This document shows positions 8,337 through 17,280 of a stretch of 64,000 bases of DNA, piece by piece. Location of the stretch: NCBI GenBank assembly GCA_019112825.1, contig DXIP01000020.1, forward strand, positions 1-64,000. Direction: 5' to 3'. Origin of the DNA: Alistipes excrementigallinarum. GTDB taxonomy: Bacteria > Bacteroidota > Bacteroidia > Bacteroidales > Rikenellaceae. Both the position numbers and the translations under genes were made by a program. How positions within the stretch are numbered: the stretch's first letter is position 1; each line of letters begins with the position of its first letter. The notes under the pieces are model-generated. The model made no database searches and was not told the DNA's origin. It saw only the letters and a program-made list of their open reading frames with translations.

Positions 8337-9959
8337 TTACTTGCGCGAGTCGTCGAAGGCGAGCGCCGCCTTGACGAAGGCCACGAAGAGCGGCGAGGGG
8401 CTCAACACCGTACTCTTGTATTCGGGATGGTACTGCGTACCGACGAACCACGGATGGTTCGGAATCTCGACCACCTCGACCAGGTTGGTGTCGGGGTTGA
8501 TGCCGACGGCCTTCATGCCCGCGGCCTCGAACTGCGCCAGATAGTCGTTGTTGAACTCGTAGCGGTGGCGGTGGCGCTCCGAGATGTGGAGCTTTCCGTA
8601 GGCCTCGGCCACCTTCGAACCCTTCTTCAGCACGCAGGGGTAGGCGCCCAGACGCATCGTGCCGCCCTTGGCCGTCACGCCCTTCTGCTCCTCCATCAGG
8701 TCGATGACCGGATGGGGCGTGGCCTCCATCTCGCTCGAGTTGGCATCGGCGATGCCCAGCACGTTGCGTGCGAACTCGATGACGGCGCACTGCATGCCCA
8801 GGCAGATGCCCAGGAAGGGGACGCCGTTCTCGCGGGCGAAGCGCACGGCCTCAATCTTGCCCTCGATGCCGCGGTTGCCGAAGCCCGGAGCCACGAGGAT
8901 GCCGGCCATACGGCCCAGCTTCTCGGCCACGTTCTCGCGGTTGAGCTTCTCGGAGTTGACGTAGGAGAGCTTCACGTGGCAGTCGTTGCTGGCACCGGCG
9001 TGGATGAACGACTCGCTGATGGACTTGTAGGCGTCGTGCAGCTCGGTATACTTGCCCACCAGCGCGATGTCGATGGTGCGCGACGGATGCTTGATTTTTT
9101 CGACGAAGGTGCTCCAGGCCGTCATGTCGGGCTCGCTGTCGGCCGGCAGGTTCAGCTTCTCGAGCACCACCTCGTCCAGATGCTGCTCGTGCATCTTGAG
9201 CGGCACCTCGTAGATGGTCGGCACGTCGATGGACTCCATGACGGCGTTGGCGTCGACGTTGCAGAAGAGCGCCACCTTGCGGCGCAGCGCCATCGAGAGG
9301 GGATGCTCCGTACGCAGCACGAGGATGTCGGGCTGGAGTCCGTTCTCGAGCAGCGCCTTGACGGAGTGCTGCGTCGGCTTGGTCTTCAGCTCGCCCGAAG
9401 CCGACATGTAGGGAATCAGCGTCAGGTGTACGAGTGCCGTGTCGCGGTAGCCGAGCGTGTAGCGCAGCTGGCGCACCGACTCGATGAAGGGCAGCGACTC
9501 GATGTCGCCCACCGTACCGCCAATCTCGGTGATGATGATGTCGTAGGTCTTCTGCTGGCCGAGCAGCTGGATGCGACGCTTGATTTCGTCGGTGATGTGG
9601 GGAATCACCTGCACGGTCTTGCCCAGGTATTCGCCCTTGCGCTCCTTCTCGATGACGCTCTTGTAGATGCGGCCCGTCGTCACGTTGTTGGCCTTCGAGG
9701 TGGGCTGGTTGGTGAAGCGCTCGTAATGGCCCAGGTCGAGGTCGGTCTCGGCGCCGTCCTCCGTCACGTAGCACTCGCCGTGCTCGTAGGGGTTGAGCGT
9801 TCCGGGGTCGACGTTGATGTAGGGGTCGAGCTTCTGAATCGTTACCGAATAGCCGCGGGCCTGAAGCAGGCGCGCAATGGAGGCCGAGATGATGCCCTTG
9901 CCCAGCGAAGAGGCGACACCACCGGTCACGAATATGTACTTGGGTTTTGCAAGTTTCAT
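8337..9959 (-). CDS. pyrG: CTP synthase
   Basis: 540 residues, full length. The N-terminal ammonia-ligase domain (1-270) starts FVTGGVASSLGKGI with the P-loop. The C-terminal class I glutamine amidotransferase domain (about 295-540) carries the nucleophile C386 in GICLGMQ and the His/Glu pair in QYHPEY. It makes CTP from UTP, ATP and glutamine in the cytoplasm and is allosterically activated by GTP in the family. It is the promoter-proximal gene of pyrG-yidC. No TAnnTTTG box on the correct strand is evident just upstream. Confidence 0.98.
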   Translation of the reverse strand: MKLAKPKYIFVTGGVASSLGKGIISASIARLLQARGYSVTIQKLDPYINVDPGTLNPYEHGECYVTEDGAETDLDLGHYERFTNQPTSKANNVTTGRIYKSVIEKERKGEYLGKTVQVIPHITDEIKRRIQLLGQQKTYDIIITEIGGTVGDIESLPFIESVRQLRYTLGYRDTALVHLTLIPYMSASGELKTKPTQHSVKALLENGLQPDILVLRTEHPLSMALRRKVALFCNVDANAVMESIDVPTIYEVPLKMHEQHLDEVVLEKLNLPADSEPDMTAWSTFVEKIKHPSRTIDIALVGKYTELHDAYKSISESFIHAGASNDCHVKLSYVNSEKLNRENVAEKLGRMAGILVAPGFGNRGIEGKIEAVRFARENGVPFLGICLGMQCAVIEFARNVLGIADANSSEMEATPHPVIDLMEEQKGVTAKGGTMRLGAYPCVLKKGSKVAEAYGKLHISERHRHRYEFNNDYLAQFEAAGMKAVGINPDTNLVEVVEIPNHPWFVGTQYHPEYKSTVLSPSPLFVAFVKAALAFDDSRK

Positions 9960-10277
9960 TACTGCTTATCTTTGGGGTTTTACATTCTTATTCACTATGT
10001 CCGTGGCGCCGGGCGCTCCGCTCATCCGCTCTTTCCGGAACGCTCCACGCTTTCACACGTTTCTGACGCTCCTCGCATTCCGGACTCTCCTCACATTCCG
10101 TCCTTCCGGACTCTCCTCCCGCTCTTCCGGGCGCTTCTCGCATTCCGCCCTTCCGGGCGCTCCACGCACGCCGCACATTCCGGGTCTTCCGGGCCTTCAG
10201 CGCTCCCGGGCGCCCGGGGCGCATGCACGGAAATACCCGGCCCGGCGTCTCCGCCGCAGGCCGGGCATTCGTGACAC
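9960..10277. repeat. Non-coding gap with degenerate pyrimidine-rich repeats
   Basis: Between about 10018 and 10200 the plus strand is a run of degenerate units built on CATTCCG, CTTCCGG and CGCTCC, each repeated several times at irregular 15-25-base spacing. The whole region is strongly strand-asymmetric (C+T-rich on the plus strand). No gene is credible here; both frames crossing it are low-complexity. A strong hairpin follows at 10236-10265. Confidence 0.55.
10236..10265 (-). terminator. Hairpin downstream of the DUF349 gene
   Basis: CCCGGCC at 10236-10242 pairs with GGCCGGG at 10259-10265, and an inner CGGCG/CGCCG stem stacks on it. It lies 12 bases past the stop of the leftward DUF349 gene. 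The U-run on the minus strand is weak, so it may instead stabilise the 3' end. Confidence 0.5.
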
Positions 10278-12305
10278 CTACTCTTCGGTGCCTCCCTGCT
10301 GCTGTTCCCGGTCGATGAGGCGCACCTTCTCGATGGTGGCTGCCATCTCGGCCTTGGCCCGCTCGATTTTGGCCTTCACTTCGGCCACGAGCGCATCGGC
10401 GTTCTTCGACTTGGTGAAGAATCCGATGTTGTTCTCCAGCAGGGCGATGTCCTGCTCCATCTGCCGCACCTTGTTATAAAGGCGCTCGCGCTCCGAACGC
10501 AGACGGCGGTCACCGGCCCCCTTGAGCGAGGAGACCTTCTCGCGGAAGCGGTTCATCGAGCGGTCACGCTCCGAGCCGCGCAGCGCGTCGAACAGCGCAT
10601 CGACGGCCGCCTTGTAGCGCTTCTGGATGGCATCCTTCTGCTTGATGGGCACGAAGCCGATTTCGCCCCAGCGGCGCTGGAAATCCTTGATGACCTCGTA
10701 GCCGCCCGCCTTGACGTCGGCCGCAGCCATCTCGTCGAGCAGCGCCAGCTTGCGGCGGAGGTTCTCCTCATGCTCGCCGTCGACGCCGGCGAAGTGGGCC
10801 GCCTTGCGCTCGAAGAAGTGGTCGCATGCCGCGCGGAAACGCTTCCAGACGGCATCCGAGTGGCGACGCGACACGGCGCCGATTTGCTTCCAGCGGGCCT
10901 GCAGGGCAATCAGCTCGTCGGTGGTCTTCTTCCACTCCTCGCTGTTCTGCAGCGCCTCGGCCTGGGCGCATATCTCGTTCTTGAGCTGGAGGTTGTGCTC
11001 CATCTCGGACTTCACGCCGGCGAAGAACTGCCGCTTGCTCTCGAAGAAGCGGTCGCACGCCGCGCGGAAGCGCTCGTAGATTCGGTTGTTGTCCTTCTTG
11101 GGTGCGAAGCCGATGGTCTTCCACGTCTTCTGAATCTCCAGCAGACGGTCGTTGGCACGGTTCCACTCCTTGAGGGTGGTCAGCGGCTGGGCCACCAACT
11201 CCTCGGCCGCCACGCAGAGCCCCTCCTTCAGTTCGAGGTTGTGCACCTGCTCGGCCTTCAGCGCCTCGAAGTGCTCCTGGTGCTGCTTGTTGATGCGGCT
11301 CGAGGCCTCCTTGAAGCGCTCCCAGAGCGCCTCCTTGTATTCATTGGCCACGGGACCCGTCTCGCGCCACTCGTCGTGGAGCTTCTGCAGCTTGTGGAAC
11401 GCCTCGACGATGGAAGGCTCGAGCACCAGCGCCTCGGCCTGCTCGCAGAGCGCCACCTTCTGCTCGTAGTTCTTCTTCAAGTCGAGGTCGCGCAGCTCCT
11501 TGTTGATTTTGATGAAGTTGTAGAAGTTCTCGACGTGGAGGTTATAGGTCTCCCACAGGTCCTTGACCTGCTGCTGGGGTACCGGACCGGTCTCCTTCCA
11601 GCGCTGCTGCAGTTCGCGGAAGCGGGTGAAGGTATGGTTGAGCGTCTCGTCGGAGTTGACCAGCGCCTTGAGCTCCTCGATGATGCCGAGCTTGACCTTG
11701 AGGTTCTCCTCCTTCTCCTGCTCGAGGTTGGCCAGGAAGGCGTCGCGGCGCGTACGGTATTCGCGGATGAGGTCCTTCAGGCGCGCCTCGGAGCCGTCCA
11801 CCGCCGGGGTGAACTCCTCCTCCTTGCCGCCGGCCTCGACAAAGGCCCGGCGTGCCGCCTCGACCTCGGCGCGGCGAAGTTTATAGAAAGCTACCTTCAA
11901 TGCCTCGACATCGCGGCGGAGCGTCTGCACGGGCTGCTCCTCGAGCATCCGGGCGAAGAGTTCCAGCAGCTCCTGCTTGCTCTTGCCCACGAAGCGGTCC
12001 GAGGCAGCGGCCTGTAGCGCCTCGGCATCGGCTTCGCCCTCCTCCTCGGCTGCAGGCTCCTCGCCCAGCGACAGGTCTTCCTGCTCGGCCGCAAGAGCGG
12101 CCTCCTCGTCCGTAAAATCCACCCCTTCGCCCTGAGCGGCGCGGGCGGGCGCCTCCGCAACGGCGGCAGGCGCAGGCTCCGCAGACGCCGGAGCGGCGGC
12201 TGCGACGGTTTGGGCGGTCTCTACGGGAGCATCATGCTGCACATCTTCAGCAACCTTGCTGACTTGCTCCTCGGGAGCAGGAAGATTCGGATTCTCAGTA
12301 GCCAT
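10278..12305 (-). CDS. DUF349 repeat protein
   Basis: 675 residues from the ATG at 12305 (MATENPNLPAPEEQ). An upstream in-frame extension is rejected because it crosses a promoter box. Residues 1-100 are acidic and Ala-rich. The remainder is a series of DUF349 repeats, each with a signature such as RWKETGPV, EWRETGPV, TWKTIGFAPKKDNNRIYERFR, RWKQIGAVSRRHSDAVWKRFRAACDHFFERK and RWGEIGFVPIKQKDAIQKRY. The C-terminal 80 residues form a coiled coil. The protein is highly charged, helical and cytoplasmic. Such proteins are widespread in Bacteroidota but have no settled function. Monocistronic. Confidence 0.88.
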   Translation of the reverse strand: MATENPNLPAPEEQVSKVAEDVQHDAPVETAQTVAAAAPASAEPAPAAVAEAPARAAQGEGVDFTDEEAALAAEQEDLSLGEEPAAEEEGEADAEALQAAASDRFVGKSKQELLELFARMLEEQPVQTLRRDVEALKVAFYKLRRAEVEAARRAFVEAGGKEEEFTPAVDGSEARLKDLIREYRTRRDAFLANLEQEKEENLKVKLGIIEELKALVNSDETLNHTFTRFRELQQRWKETGPVPQQQVKDLWETYNLHVENFYNFIKINKELRDLDLKKNYEQKVALCEQAEALVLEPSIVEAFHKLQKLHDEWRETGPVANEYKEALWERFKEASSRINKQHQEHFEALKAEQVHNLELKEGLCVAAEELVAQPLTTLKEWNRANDRLLEIQKTWKTIGFAPKKDNNRIYERFRAACDRFFESKRQFFAGVKSEMEHNLQLKNEICAQAEALQNSEEWKKTTDELIALQARWKQIGAVSRRHSDAVWKRFRAACDHFFERKAAHFAGVDGEHEENLRRKLALLDEMAAADVKAGGYEVIKDFQRRWGEIGFVPIKQKDAIQKRYKAAVDALFDALRGSERDRSMNRFREKVSSLKGAGDRRLRSERERLYNKVRQMEQDIALLENNIGFFTKSKNADALVAEVKAKIERAKAEMAATIEKVRLIDREQQQGGTEE

Positions 12306-12354
12306 TTCAATCAAGCGTTTTAAGGTTCCGCAAAGGAAATAATATGAATCACGC

Positions 12355-12362
12355 AAAGATAA
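12355..12362 (-). promoter_or_regulatory. -7 box for the DUF349 gene
   Basis: Minus-strand TATCTTTG, 49 bases upstream of the ATG at 12305. Confidence 0.5.
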
Positions 12363-12519
12363 CCATTTTTCCCGTGCCGCCGAAGGTTTTCCCCGGAAAT
12401 TTTCGTACCTTCGCAGAAGATTGGCCCCGCCGGCCCGCCCGACCGACCCCCGCGCAACGCTGCGGGAGGTGCTCCCGGAAGGTGCGGACAGCCACCTGCC
12501 CCAACCAAACTCCTCGACC

Positions 12520-13191
12520 ATGAAATACCGCATCCTGATAGCCGACGACGAAGTGGACATCCTCGAATTCATCCGTTACAACCTCCAGCGCGAAGGGTAC
12601 GAGGTCTATACGGCCGAAAACGGCGCCGAGGCGCTGCGTCTGGCCCGGGAGCACCACCCCCATCTGATTCTGCTCGACCGGATGATGCCCGTCATGGACG
12701 GGGCGCAGACCTGCCGCGCCATCCGCCAGGAGCCCGAGCTGAAGCAGACGATGGTGGTCTTCCTCTCGGCGCTGGGCGAGGAGGAGGAGCAGCTGAAGGG
12801 GTTCGATGCCGGAGCCGACGACTACCTGACCAAGCCCATTCCCATGAAGCTGCTCGTCAGCCGCGTGCAGGCGCTGCTCAAGCGGGTCGACCCCGACACC
12901 GATACCGCACCGGCGGCCGAACAGGGCGTCACGGTCGACCGCGACCGCTACTCGGTGCGCTGCAACGGACACGAAATCACCCTGCCGCGCAAGGAGTTCG
13001 CGCTGCTCGACCTGCTCAGCTCGTCACCCGGGAAGCTCTTCTCGCGCGAGGAAATCTACAGCAGCATCTGGGGCAGCGAGGTGGTCGTGGGAGACCGCAC
13101 CATCGACGTGCACATCCGCAAGCTGCGCCAGAAAATCGGTGACGACCACATCGTCACGGTCAAGGGCGTCGGCTACAAGTTCGAGCCCTGA
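12520..13191 (+). CDS. Response regulator, OmpR/PhoB family (orphan)
   Basis: 223 residues from the ATG at 12520. The receiver domain (1-120) has the acidic pair D9/D10, phospho-acceptor D53 (LLDRMMP), a conserved Ser at FLSALG and K105 (TKP). The winged-helix DNA-binding domain (about 128-223) contains the EFALLDLL and RTIDVHIRKLRQKIG motifs and ends GVGYKFEP. It would bind DNA on phosphorylation by a sensor kinase. No histidine kinase is adjacent: upstream is the DUF349 gene on the other strand, and downstream is a 600-base gap. The signal and targets cannot be read here. Confidence 0.93.
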   Translation: MKYRILIADDEVDILEFIRYNLQREGYEVYTAENGAEALRLAREHHPHLILLDRMMPVMDGAQTCRAIRQEPELKQTMVVFLSALGEEEEQLKGFDAGADDYLTKPIPMKLLVSRVQALLKRVDPDTDTAPAAEQGVTVDRDRYSVRCNGHEITLPRKEFALLDLLSSSPGKLFSREEIYSSIWGSEVVVGDRTIDVHIRKLRQKIGDDHIVTVKGVGYKFEP

Positions 13192-13788
13192 GTCCGAGCC
13201 CCGCCCCCAAGTCCGAGCCCAGCCTCCACATCCTCCTCCTGAATCCACCCCCGGGTCCGGCCCCTGAATTTACCGGGTCCGACTGCCGCATACCGGCATC
13301 GGGCGCGGCCGCTCCGGCATCCAGCTGCGACCTCCGGCCGCAACCGTTTTACACTTCCACTGTCGGCAGCCGTTCCGGCTCCCGCCCGGCCACACCCCAA
13401 CCCGACCGCATGCACACTCCAACCTTCCGCGTCCCGTCCGGATGCGGCCGCACCTTCACGCCCCGCCCCAACCGCCGTGCAGGACAAACCGGTCAGAGCA
13501 GAAGAGAAAAAAATCTAAAAAACGGCCTTTCAGATAACAATCCGCAAGCATTTTTTCCTTAAATTTGCATAAATTAAAAAGAATCTCTACTTTTATTGAT
13601 GATTCGTGAAACCGAGCCGGCCGGAGGGGAGACCCCGCCTGCCGCCGGCTCCGGAGAAGCCTCAACACAGCCGTCCCGACAGGGAGCTGCGGCGGCAAGG
13701 TCCGACACCCCGGCAGGCGCCGGCTCCTGCGACCTCATCCGGACAGACGAATCACCGGAAGAGCAAATTCTAAAAAACAGACAACAAT
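13192..13788. other. Long gap upstream of ackA, including its probable leader
   Basis: Bases 13192-13500 are very C-rich and hold nothing recognisable. From 13500 the sequence becomes A+T-rich, and a -7 box is present at 13560. If that box is used, ackA has a leader of about 215 bases. The leader is GC-rich in the middle and contains a direct repeat of GCCGGCTCC (near 13640 and 13715). A 77-codon frame inside it overlaps the ackA start in another frame and has no homology features, so I do not call it. Confidence 0.5.
13560..13567 (+). promoter_or_regulatory. -7 box upstream of ackA
   Basis: TAAATTTG matches TAnnTTTG in a short A+T-rich island. No clear -33 element is seen. Confidence 0.45.
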
Positions 13789-14991
13789 ATGGTAATCTTG
13801 GTATTGAACTGCGGTTCCTCGTCGATTAAGTATCAGGTCATCGACATGGAGCCCGCGTCGAGCAAGCTGCTCGCGAAAGGCCTTGTCGAGCGTATCGGCC
13901 TGGCCGAAGGCGACCTGACCCACAAGCCCGTCGGCAAGGAGAAGTTCGAGCTGCACCAGCCAATTCCCGACCACACGACCGGCATCCGTCTGGTGCTCGA
14001 CGCACTGACGGACCCCGCACACGGCGTCATCGCCTCGCTTGACGAGGTGAAGGCCGTCGGCCACCGCGTGGCCCACGGAGGCGAGTTCTTCCCGGCCAGC
14101 TGCCTGGTCGACGAGGAGGTCAAGGAGAAAATCCGCCGCCTGTTCGACATCGCCCCGCTGCACAACCCCGCCAACCTCGAAGGTATCCTCTCGATTGAGA
14201 AGGTGCTCCCCGGCACGCCCCAGGTAGCCGTCTTCGACACCTCGTTCCACCAGACGATTCCGGCGGTGAACTACCTCTACGCACTGCCCCACGCCTACTA
14301 CGACAAGTACCGCGTCCGCAAGTACGGCTTCCACGGAACGAGCCACAAGTATGTGGCCAAGGTGGGTGCCAAGCTGGCCGGGCTGGACTTCGAGCACTCG
14401 AAAATCATCACCTGCCACATCGGCAACGGGGCCTCGGTGACGGCCATCCTCAACGGCAAGTCGTTCGACACGTCGATGGGCTTCTCGCCGGTCGACGGTC
14501 TGGTGATGGGTACGCGCTGCGGCAACGTCGACCCGTCAGCCATCACCTTCATCGGACAGAAGGAGGGAATGAGCTACGCACAGCTCGACGAGATGATGAA
14601 CAAGAAGTCGGGCGTGCTGGGTCTGACCGACCTCTCGAGCGACATGCGCGACATCGACGCCGCCTACGACCGCGGTGACGAGCGCGCCATCATCGCCCGC
14701 GACATGCACTACCGCCGCATCAAGAAGTTCGTCGGCGAGTATGCCGCCGAGATGGGGGGCGTCGACCTGATTGTCTTCACGGGCGGCGTGGGCGAGAACT
14801 CCTCCGAGATGCGCGAAGCCGTAGCCACGGGGCTCGAGTTCATGGGCGTGAAGTTCGACTGCGAGGCCAACCGCGGCGCACGCGGCGTGGACAAGCTGCT
14901 CTCGACGCCCGACTCGCGCGTGAAGGTGGCGATGATTGCCACCAACGAGGAGCTGGTCATCGCAACGGACACCTACGAGCTGGTGCGCTGA
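13789..14991 (+). CDS. ackA: Acetate kinase
   Basis: 400 residues, typical length. The ASKHA fold is marked by VLNCGSSSIKYQ at the N-terminus, the substrate loop YGFHGTSHKYV, CHIGNGASV with DTSMGFSPVDGLVMGTRCG, and FTGGVGENSSEMRE near the C-terminus. It converts acetyl phosphate and ADP to acetate and ATP, the last step of acetate fermentation, or runs in reverse. The gene lies directly upstream of ptb and buk rather than beside a phosphotransacetylase (pta), so the acyl-phosphate source in this cluster is Ptb or an unlinked Pta. Confidence 0.97.
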   Translation: MVILVLNCGSSSIKYQVIDMEPASSKLLAKGLVERIGLAEGDLTHKPVGKEKFELHQPIPDHTTGIRLVLDALTDPAHGVIASLDEVKAVGHRVAHGGEFFPASCLVDEEVKEKIRRLFDIAPLHNPANLEGILSIEKVLPGTPQVAVFDTSFHQTIPAVNYLYALPHAYYDKYRVRKYGFHGTSHKYVAKVGAKLAGLDFEHSKIITCHIGNGASVTAILNGKSFDTSMGFSPVDGLVMGTRCGNVDPSAITFIGQKEGMSYAQLDEMMNKKSGVLGLTDLSSDMRDIDAAYDRGDERAIIARDMHYRRIKKFVGEYAAEMGGVDLIVFTGGVGENSSEMREAVATGLEFMGVKFDCEANRGARGVDKLLSTPDSRVKVAMIATNEELVIATDTYELVR

Positions 14992-15052
14992 CCCGGTCCG
15001 GACGACGAAGCGAGGCTTCCGAAACGTCCGCGGCGGGCGGCAACACGGGCCG

Positions 15053-15112
15053 GCACCGCAGGGTGAAGCTCCGCAGGATGAGACTTCGCGAAGTGAAGCA
15101 CCGCAGGGTTCC
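15053..15112. repeat. Four tandem 15-base units between ackA and ptb
   Basis: Four contiguous units with an exact 15-base period and the core CCGCAGGGTGAAG start at 15053, 15068, 15083 and 15098. Units 1 and 4 are nearly identical; unit 3 is the most diverged. They sit in the 175-base ackA-ptb gap and are not coding. Confidence 0.7.
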
Positions 15113-15166
15113 GGAGGCTCCGTTCCAAACGACACAACCACACAAAAAACACATTCATAGAACGTT

Positions 15167-16072
15167 ATGATTAAGCATCTTACCGAAATCGTCGAAGAGG
15201 CGAGAAAGAAGGGCAGAAAGCGCCTTGCCGTGGCCTACGGACAGGATTCGCACACGCTCGAGGCGGTCTACAACGCCTACAATGAGGGTCTCGTGGAGCC
15301 CACGCTCTACGGTGACAAGGAGGTCATCGAGCAGGTATGCCGCGACAATGACATCGACATCAAGGTCTTCAACATCGTCAACGAGCCCAACGACGTGAAG
15401 TGCGTGCAGCAGGCCGTTGCCGCAGTGGTTGCAGGCAATGCCGACGTGCTGATGAAGGGTCTGGTTTCGACCGACAAGTACATGCGCGGCATTCTGAACA
15501 AGGACGCCGGTCTCTTCCCGCCCAAGGGCGTGCTGAGCCACGTCTCGATTGTCGAGATGAAGAGCTACCACAAGCTGCTCGTCATCTCCGACGTGGCGGT
15601 CATTCCGCTGCCCGACTTCAAGCAGAAGATGAAGCAAATCGGATACCTCTCGGCTACGGCCAACCTGCTGGGCATCACCACGCCGAAGATTGCCTGCATC
15701 GCCCCCTCGGAGCAGGTGCTGCCCAACGTCATCTCGTCGACCGAAGGCGCGCTGCTGGCCAAGATGGGTGACCGCGGCCAGCTGGGCAACGTCATCATCG
15801 ACGGCCCGCTGTCGCTCGACGTGGCGCTCTACAAGGAGGTTGCCGAGCACAAGAAGGTGAAGGGCTCGTCGGTAGCCGGCGACCCGGACTGCCTGCTCTT
15901 CCCCAACCTGGAGTCGGCAAACGTCTTCTTTAAGTGCGCATCGCACCTCTGCGGCGGTGAGCTGGCTGCCATGGTGATGGGTACGAAGGTTCCCTGCGTG
16001 CTCACCTCGCGCGGCGACACGAGCCTCACCAAGCTTTATTCGATTGCACTGGCCTGCCTGGCTGCGAAATAA
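15167..16072 (+). CDS. ptb: Phosphate butyryltransferase (phosphate acyltransferase)
   Basis: 301 residues, the length of Ptb and shorter than most Pta proteins. It belongs to the PTA/PTB (isocitrate-dehydrogenase-like) fold: conserved stretches are LMKGLVSTDKYMRGIL, LSHVSIVEM, KIACIAPSEQV and the C-terminal VAGDPDCLLFPNLESANVFFK. It exchanges CoA for phosphate on a short-chain acyl-CoA to give an acyl phosphate. The adjacent kinase gene (48 bases downstream) makes the pair a Ptb-Buk module. Whether butyrate, isobutyrate, isovalerate or 2-methylbutyrate is the natural product cannot be told from the sequence. Confidence 0.93.
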   Translation: MIKHLTEIVEEARKKGRKRLAVAYGQDSHTLEAVYNAYNEGLVEPTLYGDKEVIEQVCRDNDIDIKVFNIVNEPNDVKCVQQAVAAVVAGNADVLMKGLVSTDKYMRGILNKDAGLFPPKGVLSHVSIVEMKSYHKLLVISDVAVIPLPDFKQKMKQIGYLSATANLLGITTPKIACIAPSEQVLPNVISSTEGALLAKMGDRGQLGNVIIDGPLSLDVALYKEVAEHKKVKGSSVAGDPDCLLFPNLESANVFFKCASHLCGGELAAMVMGTKVPCVLTSRGDTSLTKLYSIALACLAAK

Positions 16073-16120
16073 TCGGGAACCCACCGACGAACCGAAACCA
16101 ACCAACCTGAAACTGCTTTT

Positions 16121-17188
16121 ATGGGTTCCAAGATTTTAGCCATCAACCCGGGCTCCACCTCGACCAAGGTCGCCCTCTACGACGACGAGCATCCGCTGCT
16201 GGAGCTGACGCTCCGCCACTCGGCCGAGGAGATTGCCCGCTTCGACGACATCATTTCGCAACTCGACTGGCGCCGTGAAATCATCCTCTCGGCGCTGCGC
16301 GAACAGCACTTTGACATCCGCGAACTGGCGGTGGTCATCGGCCGCGGCGGGCTCGTGAAGCCCATTCCGGCCGGAGTCTACGAGGTCAACGACGCCATGC
16401 GTCACGACCTGCGCCACGCCTCGCGCGAGCACGCCTCGAATCTGGGCGGACTGCTGGCGGCCGACATCGCGGCCATGGCCGGCGTGAAGGCCTACATCGC
16501 CGACCCGGTGGTGGTCGACGAGATGGACGACGTAGCCCGCATGAGCGGACTGCCCGACTGCCCGCGCCGCTCGATTCTCCATGCGCTCAACCAGAAGGCG
16601 ACCGTGCGGCTCCACTGCGAACGCGTGGGGCTGGTCTACGAGGAGCACAACTTCATCGTGGCGCATCTGGGCGGCGGCATCTCGGTGACGGCCCACAAGC
16701 GGGGTCGCATGGTCGACACGAACAACGCCCTCGACGGCGACGGACCGATTGCTCCCGAGCGTGCCGGTTCGCTGCCCACCTCGGGGCTGGCCGACCTCTG
16801 CTTCTCGGGGCGCTACACGCGCCACGACGTGGAGCGGCTGCTGGCCGGCAAGGGGGGCATGGTGGCCCACCTGGGCACCAACTCGGTCATGTCGGTCATG
16901 GAGCGCATGCGCGCCGGCGACGAGGAGGCCAAGCGCTTCATCGAGGCGATGTGCTACACGATTTCGAAGGAAATCGGCGCCATGGCCGCCGTGCTCGAGG
17001 GCAAGGTCGACGGCATCGTCCTCACGGGCGGCATCGCCTACAACGCCCCCGTGACGGATGCCATCCGTCAACGCTGCTCCTTCATCGCTCCCGTTACGGT
17101 CTACCCGGGCGAGAACGAGCTGGAGGCGCTCATGAGCAACGCGTTGGCCGTACTGCGCGGCATCTGCACGCCGAGGCTCTACACCTGA
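16121..17188 (+). CDS. buk: Butyrate kinase
   Basis: 355 residues. It is an ASKHA kinase of the acetate/butyrate kinase family: ILAINPGSTSTKVALYDDE at the N-terminus, GRGGLVKPIPAGVYEVN, VAHLGGGISVTAHKRGRMVD in the phosphate-binding region, and DGIVLTGGIAYN near the C-terminus. It forms ATP from a butyryl-type phosphate made by the upstream Ptb. Both genes are oriented with ackA and are followed by a strong hairpin terminator, so ackA-ptb-buk may be one transcription unit. Confidence 0.95.
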   Translation: MGSKILAINPGSTSTKVALYDDEHPLLELTLRHSAEEIARFDDIISQLDWRREIILSALREQHFDIRELAVVIGRGGLVKPIPAGVYEVNDAMRHDLRHASREHASNLGGLLAADIAAMAGVKAYIADPVVVDEMDDVARMSGLPDCPRRSILHALNQKATVRLHCERVGLVYEEHNFIVAHLGGGISVTAHKRGRMVDTNNALDGDGPIAPERAGSLPTSGLADLCFSGRYTRHDVERLLAGKGGMVAHLGTNSVMSVMERMRAGDEEAKRFIEAMCYTISKEIGAMAAVLEGKVDGIVLTGGIAYNAPVTDAIRQRCSFIAPVTVYPGENELEALMSNALAVLRGICTPRLYT

Positions 17189-17220
17189 GGGCTGCGGGCG
17201 GCGAAATGACCCGCCGAACA

Positions 17221-17270
17221 ACAAAACGAGGAGCGGGTGTCCCGACCGGGACACCCGCTCCTCGTTTTGT
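17221..17270. terminator. Bidirectional intrinsic terminator between buk and flippase gene
   Basis: A perfect inverted repeat with 24-base arms (17221-17244 and 17247-17270) around a two-base centre. The arms end in A-rich/T-rich tracts, giving U-runs on both strands. It sits between two convergent genes. Confidence 0.9.
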
Positions 17271-17280
17271 TGCGCAGAGC

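Noticed and set aside
9965..9972. TATCTTTG on the plus strand just after the pyrG start
   Set aside because: It matches the -7 consensus but points rightward into a gap with no plus-strand gene, so it is probably a chance match.
13596..13829. 77-codon plus-strand frame before ackA
   Set aside because: It overlaps the ackA start in another frame, is low complexity (Ala/Gly/Thr) and has no family features.
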